Program-made: the position numbers and the translations under genes
From: Desulfobacula sp.
GTDB taxonomy: Bacteria; Desulfobacterota; Desulfobacteria; Desulfobacterales; Desulfobacteraceae
Assembly: GCA_027858355.1 (NCBI GenBank)
Contig: JAQICW010000629.1
Span: 1 to 12,731 of the forward strand
DNA length: 12,731 bases
Direction: 5' to 3'
The notes under the pieces: generated by a model
Databases searched by the model: none
What the model was told of the DNA's origin: nothing
The model's input: the letters and a program-made list of their open reading frames with translations, nothing else
Shown: piece after piece, positions 6,550 to 12,731 of the stretch
Layout: the number at the start of each line of letters is the position of its first letter
Position numbering within the stretch: the first letter of the stretch is position 1

Positions 6550-7254
6550 ATGCTGAATGTTAATAATCTGAATGCCTATTATGGTCAGGCCCACGCCTTG
6601 AATAACGTGTCAATTTCCGTAGACCAGGGTCAAGTAGTGGTTATCCTGGGCCCTAACGGGCACGGCAAAAGTACGCTGTTAAAGTCTATCTGTGGGTTGG
6701 TTGATAAAACAAATGGTCAGATCACTTATCAAAATAAAGAGATACAGGGTATGGCTGCTGAAAAAATTGTCAATATGGGATTGATATATATTGCTGAAAA
6801 CCGTGAACTTTTCCCATACATGAGTGTCATGGAAAATCTTAAACTCGGGGCCTATTCACCCAATGCCAGGGCTTATGAAAAAAAAAATTTAGAACGCATT
6901 TTCAGCCTTTTTCCCCGCCTGGCAGAACGCAAAAAACAATTGGCATCCACCATGAGTGGTGGGGAAGCGCGTATGCTTGCTGTGGCGAGGGGGTTAATGT
7001 CCAACCCTGATTTTATCTGCGTTGATGAACCCTCTCTGGGGCTCCAGCCAAGCCTGCGGCATGAAATATTCTCCATCATCAAGCAGATCCGTGACCAGGG
7101 GAAAACCGTTTTGCTGGTGGAACAGAATATTCCCCAGATTATGGAATTGTCAGATAAAATCTATGTGGTGGAAGAAGGAAAGATCAGCTTTGAAGGAAGT
7201 AAGGATGAGGCGATTGGAAATGAACACCTGAAGGAAATATTCCTAGGGATGTAA
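6550..7254 (+). CDS. livF: LivF-type ATP-binding protein of the same importer
   Basis: This is the second ATPase of the importer, 234 residues, pairing with the LivG protein on the cytoplasmic face of the LivH-LivM channel. Motifs in order are Walker A GPNGHGKST (34-42, with histidine where alanine is common), signature MSGGEARM (135-142), Walker B FICVDEP (155-161) and VEQN at the switch position (190-193), the usual LivF form with glutamine instead of histidine. It therefore has a canonical signature, unlike its LivG partner, so the two ATP sites of the heterodimer are probably unequal. AGAGGAA before the ATG gives a ribosome site. The 9-base gap after livG indicates translational coupling. 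Confidence 0.95.
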   Translation: MLNVNNLNAYYGQAHALNNVSISVDQGQVVVILGPNGHGKSTLLKSICGLVDKTNGQITYQNKEIQGMAAEKIVNMGLIYIAENRELFPYMSVMENLKLGAYSPNARAYEKKNLERIFSLFPRLAERKKQLASTMSGGEARMLAVARGLMSNPDFICVDEPSLGLQPSLRHEIFSIIKQIRDQGKTVLLVEQNIPQIMELSDKIYVVEEGKISFEGSKDEAIGNEHLKEIFLGM

Positions 7255-7329
7255 GTTAGGACCACAATTTTTGAATGGATGGGAGTTGTTATTTGTTGAT
7301 TTTAATAAATAGGATAGAAAGAAGGCAAA

Positions 7330-8232
7330 ATGTTTAACGAAGACACCATGCTATTGTTTTATGAGCTCACTGATGTATTTATAGCAGGTTTATCAACTGG
7401 CTCCGTTTATGCACTAATGGCAGTAGGCATGACCCTTGTCTATGGCGTAACCAAGGCCTTTAATTTTGCCTATGGAGATTTTTTTAACCTGGGCGGTTAT
7501 TTTGCCTGGCTGCTGCTTGTTGCTGCAGGACTCACGTTTGGTGGTTACATAATGGTTTTGATCATTGTAGTGCCATTGCTGTTTGCAGTGGGCTACGGTT
7601 TGGAAAAATTCATGATTGCACCTTTAAGAAAACGTGATGATTGGGAAAACAGGGTGATGATGCTGACGTTGGGGCTTTCACTTTTTTTGACCAACCTATA
7701 CATGGTCGTTTTCGGCCCCAAAATAAAATCGTTACCCCCGATGCTGGAAGGTGTTCTTGAGGTCGGGCAGCTGTTTTTTGCGTACCAGGACATCCTGATC
7801 TTTGTCATGTCTTTGGGCGGCATATTACTCTTTGGGTGGCTGCTCAATAACACCCGGACCGGGTTAGCGGTCCAGGCGGTGGCCCAAAATCCCATGGGGG
7901 CAAAAATCGTTGGTATTCCCCAGGAGAAAATTTTTGCTGCAACATTTGCCATATCTACCGTTATGGTAGGATTCGGTGGTATCCTGTTGAGCCAAAAATG
8001 GTTTATCAATCCGGCAGCCGGCGGTGCCATCATGGTAAAGGCATGGGTGGTAACTGCTTTCGGCGGCATGGGATCCATCCGTGGCGGCCTCTATGCAGCA
8101 TTTATTATCGGAATGCTTGAGGCGTTTGTTGGTTGGAAGTTCGGTATGAGCTACGGTATTATCGCTTTGTTTATTCTATTGCTGGCAACCCTGATGATTC
8201 GGCCTCAAGGTCTAATGGGAAAAGGGGAATAA
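7330..8232 (+). CDS. livH: LivH-type membrane permease
   Basis: This 300-residue integral inner-membrane protein has about eight hydrophobic segments. Family blocks are visible: GLSTGSVYALMAVGMTLVYG near the N terminus (20-39), the cytoplasmic coupling segment NTRTGLAVQAVAQNP (174-188), AFGGMGSIRG (243-252) and the terminal IRPQGLMG (290-297). It forms one half of the permease channel with LivM. The ATG at 7330 follows a purine-rich GAAAGAAGG. A second ATG at 7348 is possible but would trim the N terminus. It lies 75 bases after livF and overlaps the operon logic of ATPases first, permeases next, binding protein last, the reverse of the E. coli liv order. Confidence 0.95.
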   Translation: MFNEDTMLLFYELTDVFIAGLSTGSVYALMAVGMTLVYGVTKAFNFAYGDFFNLGGYFAWLLLVAAGLTFGGYIMVLIIVVPLLFAVGYGLEKFMIAPLRKRDDWENRVMMLTLGLSLFLTNLYMVVFGPKIKSLPPMLEGVLEVGQLFFAYQDILIFVMSLGGILLFGWLLNNTRTGLAVQAVAQNPMGAKIVGIPQEKIFAATFAISTVMVGFGGILLSQKWFINPAAGGAIMVKAWVVTAFGGMGSIRGGLYAAFIIGMLEAFVGWKFGMSYGIIALFILLLATLMIRPQGLMGKGE

Positions 8233-8235
8233 ATT

Positions 8236-9201
8236 ATGAATTTAAAGCAGATGGCAATAATCATTGGAATTTCCTATGGAATCATGGCAACCCTCCCTGT
8301 TTTTGTCGGTGATATTCCATTCATTATGAATATCCTGATCATGTGTCTTATCTGGGCTGTAGTGGCTTCCTGCTGGGATGTCATGATGGGATTCGCTGGT
8401 ATCTTTTCTTTTGGCCAGGTATCTTTTTTTGTCATGGGTGCTTTTTGCTCCGGCATTTTAGCCATCAACTATCATGTAACACCATTGCTGGCGATTCTCA
8501 CTGGTGGTCTTTTTTCCGGCGGTATGGGAGTCCTCGTTGGACTGCCCTGTCTGAAACTTGCCGGCCCCTATGTGGCATTGGTTACTTTTGGGGTTCACAT
8601 GGCCCTGCAGCCATTGCTGCGGGGTGACATCGGCATTGCTTTAGGAACAGGTGGTTCTGTCGGTCTTCTGACCATTCCTCCCATAAGCATTTTTGGTTAT
8701 ACATTCAGTTCTGCCAACATCGTGCCGACGTTCTATTTAATTCTAATAATATCCCTCATCTGTTCTCTGGTTATCATGTTTATGATTAAATCCTACTGGG
8801 GTACCGCATTTTTGACAATAAAAGATTCCCAGGAATTTGCCATGAGTCTCGGCGTCAATCCATTTAAGTACAAATTGATGGTGTTTGCTATAACCTCATT
8901 TCTAACTGGTATCATGGGAGGAGTGTACTGCCATTTTTATGGTGTGTTATCCGCTCGTATGCTGGATCTGGATTTATTCAGTATTTTAATGGTCATGATA
9001 CTCGTCGGTGGTTTAGGACTCTTTCCAGGTACTATCATAGGGGCGTTCATCGTGGTCGCAGGAAGTGAATTTATGTCTCCTCTGGGCGCCTATCGTGCGG
9101 TGACCATGGGTGCCCTGGTCGTCATTCTGGTCATGGCATTGCCCAATGGGGTGATGGGTCCCCTTTTAAAATGGTCAAGTAAAAAAGGAGGTGTTCACTG
9201 A
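8236..9201 (+). CDS. livM: LivM-type membrane permease
   Basis: This 321-residue integral membrane protein is the partner of LivH. Typical LivM elements are SFGQVSFFVMGA (58-69), LAGPYVALVTFG (108-119), the coupling segment AFLTIKDSQEFAMSLGV (191-207), which includes the TIKDSxxxAxxLGV pattern, and VGGLGLFPGTIIGA (257-270). It starts 3 bases after the livH stop, with AGGGGAA inside the end of livH as ribosome site, so the two permeases are translationally coupled. The gene order and spacing show that it belongs to the same transporter. Ligand specificity is not set by this subunit. Confidence 0.95.
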   Translation: MNLKQMAIIIGISYGIMATLPVFVGDIPFIMNILIMCLIWAVVASCWDVMMGFAGIFSFGQVSFFVMGAFCSGILAINYHVTPLLAILTGGLFSGGMGVLVGLPCLKLAGPYVALVTFGVHMALQPLLRGDIGIALGTGGSVGLLTIPPISIFGYTFSSANIVPTFYLILIISLICSLVIMFMIKSYWGTAFLTIKDSQEFAMSLGVNPFKYKLMVFAITSFLTGIMGGVYCHFYGVLSARMLDLDLFSILMVMILVGGLGLFPGTIIGAFIVVAGSEFMSPLGAYRAVTMGALVVILVMALPNGVMGPLLKWSSKKGGVH

Positions 9202-9236
9202 AATATAACCCATTATTTGCGTGGGTAAATATTGTC

Positions 9237-9252
9237 TGGTAACAGCATGGCA
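9237..9252 (+). promoter_or_regulatory. Weaker candidate sigma-54 promoter for the binding-protein gene
   Basis: TGGTAACAGCATGGCA has GG-N10-GC spacing but TGGC instead of TTGC at -12. It lies ~112 bases upstream of the binding-protein ATG in the 162-base gap after livM. A separate promoter would explain higher expression of the binding protein than of the membrane parts. Confidence is low because the -12 box is imperfect. Confidence 0.3.
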
Positions 9253-9363
9253 TCTCTTGAAACGTGTCATAGTTCCAATTTTTATAGAAAGACAGTATCT
9301 ATTAACTTTTAGCATAAATCCACTGGATTGAAGGCTAATACTTAACGAAAGGGGAAGAATTAC

Positions 9364-10581
9364 ATGAAAAGATTCAAATTACTATCAATGATTATGGTGA
9401 CCTTTTTGTTCATGATCCAAGGGGTCATGGCAGGTAACACTATCCCAATTGGTGTTCCGATTCCCATGACCGGTTGGGCTGCCGGTTCTGGTTCGGATTA
9501 TTTCAATGGGATCAAAATGGCTGTTGATGAAATCAATGAAAAAGGTCTGCTTGGTAAGCAGATCGAAATTTTCCGTTTTGATTCCAAGGGATTTGAACCG
9601 GAAATCGTTATGCAGGCAGCTGATTACCTGTGTGGTCAGAAAAAAGTTGCATCCGTGCATGCCGGCTGGGCCGGCTGGGGTCAGGATGTAAGGGCATATG
9701 GAAAATATGACGCTCCTTTTTTTGCTGATGATGGTTCACAGGCAGCAGTGGACATTTTCAGAGAAGATCCTGAAAAATATTATAACATCTATCAGATTTC
9801 TCCAACAGGTCCGGGACAGGCGATCAGCATGTTCCGTGCACTGACCAATCTTCCCTATGAATATCCCAATAAAAAACTGGTTATCATCAATTCTGATGAT
9901 TCCTGGGGCCTTGAGGTGAAAAATACCCTTGAAGAGAATTTTACAAAACTTGGATGGAAAATTGCTAAACAGGAAACCGTACCTTACGGGACCAATGAAT
10001 GGGGCGTTATTTTATCACAGATTAGGCGTATTAAACCGGCACTGATTCATGTTGAAATTCCAAGCGGCCAGGAAAACATTACTTTTATGCAGCAGTTTTT
10101 GACAAGACCAACCAATTCGATTGTCAGTCTGGGATGGGGAATTACACCACGGGAAGTCATTAATGCGTTGGGTACAAAAGCTGATGGATTTATCGGGGAA
10201 ATGCCGGCCGGTCTTCCGGGCCCAATAGCACCAAACGCAGCCGGACAGGCATGGATTGACAAGTGGGTGAAACTATATGGTTATCAGGTTCCGGCAGGTG
10301 CATGGATCGCCTATTCTGCTGTTAAGGCATGGGCCAATGCAGTTGTAAATGTGGGGGATGCATACGATTTTAAAGCCGTAAATAAATATATCCAGGAAAA
10401 TGGTTATGAAGGAGAGCAGGGTTTAATGAAATGGGACAAAGACAATGTTCTGCGCGCCCAGAAAGGATCTCCTGTTGTGCACTACCAGGTACAAAACGGT
10501 GAGTTGGCACCCATTTTCACAGATCCGCCATTGACACCCTATCCACATACGACCTTTAAAAAGCCAAGATGGATCAAATAG
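9364..10581 (+). CDS. Periplasmic substrate-binding protein of the importer (Peripla_BP_6 type)
   Basis: This 405-residue secreted protein captures the ligand in the periplasm and delivers it to LivHM. Residues 1-23 form a signal peptide: MKRFK, a hydrophobic core, then a likely cleavage after VMA. The mature start IPIGVPIPMTGWAAG matches the GxxxPxTG opening of type I binding proteins of the amino acid/urea/amide class. The protein has 13 tryptophans. Several sit in loops that line the cleft in this fold: W38 after the first strand, W102 and W105 in GWAGWG, W181 in DDSWG and W258 in LGWG. Such aromatic residues could cage a quaternary ammonium group, which would fit the MttB neighbours (inference). 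AAGGGGAAG precedes the ATG. The gene follows livM by 162 bases and ends with TAG. Confidence 0.93.
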   Translation: MKRFKLLSMIMVTFLFMIQGVMAGNTIPIGVPIPMTGWAAGSGSDYFNGIKMAVDEINEKGLLGKQIEIFRFDSKGFEPEIVMQAADYLCGQKKVASVHAGWAGWGQDVRAYGKYDAPFFADDGSQAAVDIFREDPEKYYNIYQISPTGPGQAISMFRALTNLPYEYPNKKLVIINSDDSWGLEVKNTLEENFTKLGWKIAKQETVPYGTNEWGVILSQIRRIKPALIHVEIPSGQENITFMQQFLTRPTNSIVSLGWGITPREVINALGTKADGFIGEMPAGLPGPIAPNAAGQAWIDKWVKLYGYQVPAGAWIAYSAVKAWANAVVNVGDAYDFKAVNKYIQENGYEGEQGLMKWDKDNVLRAQKGSPVVHYQVQNGELAPIFTDPPLTPYPHTTFKKPRWIK

Positions 10582-11022
10582 AAAAGAACTGACTGATTCA
10601 CGCTGTTAAATTAAAGGTTGGGTAATTAATAAAGATCCTGGGGTATTGAGAAGCCTGGACTTTTCTTGGGGTGGCCGAAAGGCTGCCCCAGACCAAATAC
10701 ATGTATTTTTATCTTAGGACCTCAAATAAAATAAATTGAGCAGAAATAGCGCAGGATTTTGGTTTATCTACAAGGCGCATCAAATGTTTAATACTATACG
10801 TATTAGGCCTTTGGTGCAACGCAGTAGATGGGGGCAAAAGACAAGCAATTTCGTTCAAGTTATAAAATTTGCGGTCCTTAGGCAGTTTTTTGCCGGTATC
10901 ATTGTAACGGCTTTTTAAGAAAGCCCAATGGATTAGCCTCAGAATGTTAACCCCATCTGCTATTGGTCAAGATATGAATTATTCTCTCTTGTTTTTCGCC
11001 AAATAAAAGGAGGTTGGATAAA
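10582..11022 (+). other. Intergenic region between binding protein and second MttB gene
   Basis: No gene is supported here. The stretch holds the hairpin at 10668-10689, an uninformative 60-codon frame from a TTG at 10736 with no ribosome site, and two small hairpins: GGCA/TGCC around a T run (10881-10894) and GGCTTT/AAAGCC (10909-10925). The end carries the strong ribosome site of the next gene. No clear -24/-12 element was found upstream of the second MttB gene. Confidence 0.5.
10668..10689 (+). terminator. Hairpin with GAAA loop after the binding-protein gene
   Basis: GGGGTGGCC (10668-10676) pairs with GGCTGCCCC (10681-10689) through nine pairs, two of them G-U, closed by a GAAA tetraloop. 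A T-rich stretch (TATTTTTA) follows only 13 bases later, so it is either a loose terminator or a 3'-end stabilising hairpin. It lies 87 bases after the stop codon of the binding-protein gene. Confidence 0.45.
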
Positions 11023-12432
11023 ATGGCAGAATTATTAAGTACCCAGGCCATTGAATCTATATATGAAAGTGCTGTGGAAATATTGGCAACAGTGGGCATT
11101 GTATTTGAAACGGAGAGCGCCAGGGCTCTTTTTAAGAAAAACGGCGCTAAAATAGAGGGGAAAAAAGTATTTATCCCCTCTGACATTTTGAAAAAAGCCC
11201 TTGATTCACTGCCGGCTCACACGTATGAAAAAACAAATATTAAACGACTTGTTGCTGCATCACCTTTCAGCAACGCCTCAATGATTATAGATGATATAAC
11301 AGGAAAAAGCCGGCGCGGCACAATTGATGATGCTGTCAAAATGTATCAACTGGCAGAAACCTCAAGCCTTTACGAATCTACTAACCCCGGCGTTGTAGAT
11401 CCAGGAGGCAACGACAGTGAAGACCCGTATATCGGTCAAATTGCCATGCTTTTAAAATATTCAGACAAATTGCCTAATTTGGGATTGCGTGCCACAACAT
11501 CAAACACAAAAAACGGAGATGTGTACACCAGTGCTAAAAAGGGCATACAACTGATAAAAGAGATTAAAGGCGATGGCAAAGGCAAAGTAATGGGACAGGG
11601 AATCTGCCCGATGGCGCCTTTATCATATGATGAAGAAAGCCTTATAAATTTAATGGTTTTGGTTGAAGAAGATCAGGACGTAACGATTATTCCCTGCAGC
11701 CTAAGCTTTATGACAGGACCGGAAAGCCTGATGGGTATAGTCATTCATGACATCACGATTGCTTTAGCCGGTGCCGCTTATGTCCAGCTTCTCAAACCGG
11801 GCACAAAGGTGAGTTTCAGCAATAATTCTACCATGACAGACATGCGGACCCTACAGCCTTCATACGGTAGTCCGGAATATCTTTATATCCAAATTATGTT
11901 TTACGAAGTTTGTAAATATTTAGAAATAAATTGTACACTTTGCGGTTGCTTTTCAGACGGCATAAGAAATGACTATCAAGCAGGCTTTGAGTCTTGTTTA
12001 ACGGCAATGACACCCTATTATCTGACAGATGTAGAAGAAATCTGGTGTTATCCCGGTCATATGGCAGCATTTTCAGGGGGAAGTTTTAATAAGATCATAC
12101 TGGATGAAGAGATGATGATCAATTGTAACCGAATTCTTCAAGGCATTAATCTTTCTATAGATCCCTTACTCAAGGATAAACTAAAAAAGTCCCACGAAAC
12201 AAAGAGTTTTTTAACCATAGGGTCTGTAGATATGTATAGAAATGAACAAAGGGTTACAAAAATTTTTGATAAAACAGGTATTGCCCAGAATGAGGCTTCT
12301 TTAGACATAGTTGTAGACGTGAATGTCTCTTCAGAAATAGAAAGAAGATGTAATGCATATGTTCTTCCGGATCGCAGTAAAACACAGAAAAATATGTTGC
12401 AAAAATATTTACCCAGTCCATGTAAGTATTAA
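11023..12432 (+). CDS. Second, divergent MttB-superfamily methyltransferase
   Basis: This 469-residue homologue of the first MttB protein is recognisable from its N-terminal block (VGIVFETESARALFKKNG, 24-41), GKSRRGTIDDAVKMY (94-108), TGPESLMGIVIHDI (231-244) and DYQAGFES (317-324). There is no in-frame amber codon, so no pyrrolysine. It differs from the first protein where that one has SGGNLTD. Here the segment is CTLCGCFSD (304-312), with three cysteines in a C-x2-C-x-C pattern. The last ~80 residues also leave the usual family pattern. It may act on another methylated compound or have lost methyltransferase activity. The start is the ATG at 11023 with AGGAGG at 11008-11013. A TTG at 11014 in the same frame abuts that site and is rejected. 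It lies 441 bases after the binding-protein gene on the same strand; co-expression with the importer is possible but not shown. Confidence 0.88.
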   Translation: MAELLSTQAIESIYESAVEILATVGIVFETESARALFKKNGAKIEGKKVFIPSDILKKALDSLPAHTYEKTNIKRLVAASPFSNASMIIDDITGKSRRGTIDDAVKMYQLAETSSLYESTNPGVVDPGGNDSEDPYIGQIAMLLKYSDKLPNLGLRATTSNTKNGDVYTSAKKGIQLIKEIKGDGKGKVMGQGICPMAPLSYDEESLINLMVLVEEDQDVTIIPCSLSFMTGPESLMGIVIHDITIALAGAAYVQLLKPGTKVSFSNNSTMTDMRTLQPSYGSPEYLYIQIMFYEVCKYLEINCTLCGCFSDGIRNDYQAGFESCLTAMTPYYLTDVEEIWCYPGHMAAFSGGSFNKIILDEEMMINCNRILQGINLSIDPLLKDKLKKSHETKSFLTIGSVDMYRNEQRVTKIFDKTGIAQNEASLDIVVDVNVSSEIERRCNAYVLPDRSKTQKNMLQKYLPSPCKY

Positions 12433-12464
12433 AGATTTAAAAAATTAAAGGAATATAATCCATT

Positions 12465-12591
12465 TTATATGAAAGTAGTGCGTTATGAGTTATGAGTCAT
12501 GAGAACCAACTTATCAATTTAGCTTCCCTCAATACCCAATACTCACCTCTCATTACTTTCATTCTTTGTTGTGCCCTTCGGGGCATGGGGG
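12465..12591 (+). repeat. 127-bp palindromic repeat, tandem copy 1
   Basis: The unit contains an imperfect inverted repeat (12469-12503 against 12528-12562, 25 of 35 pairs) around a 24-base loop. A short hairpin follows: TGCCC, loop TTCG, GGGCA (12572-12585). The left arm shows a heptad TTATGAG-TTATGAG-TCATGAG. It starts 33 bases after the stop of the second MttB gene. No protein is encoded. It resembles a non-autonomous palindromic element. Confidence 0.85.
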
Positions 12592-12718
12592 TTATATGAA
12601 AGTCATGCGTTATGAGGTCTGAGTCATGAGAACCAACTTGTCAATTTAGCTTCCCTCAATACCCAATACTCACCACTCATTACTTTCATCCTTTGTTGTG
12701 CCTGATAGGGCATGGGGG
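12592..12718 (+). repeat. 127-bp palindromic repeat, tandem copy 2
   Basis: This is about 90% identical to copy 1 (13 differences, no gaps) and directly abuts it. The long inverted repeat is kept (12596-12630 with 12655-12689). In the short hairpin (12699-12712) all four loop bases differ (GATA for TTCG), while the stem is preserved by a C-G to T-G change. The final 13 bases of the window do not continue a third copy. Confidence 0.85.
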
Positions 12719-12731
12719 TTATTCCTTAGAA

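Noticed and set aside
10640..10700. Cobalamin riboswitch upstream of the second MttB gene
   Set aside because: No B12-box-like sequence or multi-helix architecture is visible, only a simple hairpin.
10736..10918. 60-codon frame from TTG
   Set aside because: It has no ribosome site and no recognisable features, and contains small hairpins. Treated as non-coding.
11014..11022. Upstream TTG start for the second MttB protein
   Set aside because: It directly abuts the AGGAGG ribosome site, whereas the ATG at 11023 has proper spacing.

Overview
The window looks like the chromosome of an anaerobic deltaproteobacterium, probably a sulfate reducer of the Desulfobacterales type. This is inferred from moderate to low GC, a glycyl radical enzyme, two non-pyrrolysine MttB-family methyltransferases, a PAS-containing sigma-54 activator and a branched-chain-amino-acid-type (HAAT) importer together. 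No rRNA, tRNA, CRISPR array or recognisable intact transposase is seen.

Layout: 1-546 (+) is the C-terminal end of a glycyl radical enzyme with an intact RVAGYSA radical loop. 547-887 is non-coding and holds an 83-bp dispersed repeat (copy A) and a strong hairpin. 888-2306 (-) encodes an MttB-superfamily methyltransferase. Just upstream of it on the same strand, 2364-2489 (-), lies a small gene that is easy to miss. It encodes a 41-residue protein that is essentially only a glycyl radical loop ([11 protein letters not shown]...), 22/29 identical to the tail of the enzyme at the window start. A sigma-54-type -24/-12 element (2573-2588, -) precedes it. 3139-5094 (+) is a divergent PAS-PAS-AAA+-Fis sigma-54 activator. 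5095-5838 is non-coding and holds a possible decayed reading frame, a TGTCAT/ATGACA palindrome, a second sigma-54 element (5635-5650) matching the first at 12 of 16 positions, and copy B of the 83-bp repeat. 5839-9201 (+) encodes an importer in the order LivG-LivF-LivH-LivM, followed at 9364-10581 by its tryptophan-rich periplasmic binding protein. A second, more divergent MttB-family gene lies at 11023-12432 (+). The window ends in two tandem copies of a 127-bp palindromic repeat.

Working model (inference): the importer brings in a methylated amine or betaine-like compound. The MttB homologues demethylate it onto a corrinoid protein encoded elsewhere, and the glycyl radical enzyme cleaves the same or a related compound. 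The sigma-54 activator switches on at least the mini-gene/MttB transcript and the importer through matching promoters. The most novel item is the 41-residue glycyl radical protein. It may be a very small relative in concept of the YfiD/GrcA 'spare part' that restores oxygen-cleaved glycyl radical enzymes, or else the surviving tail of a lost enzyme gene.
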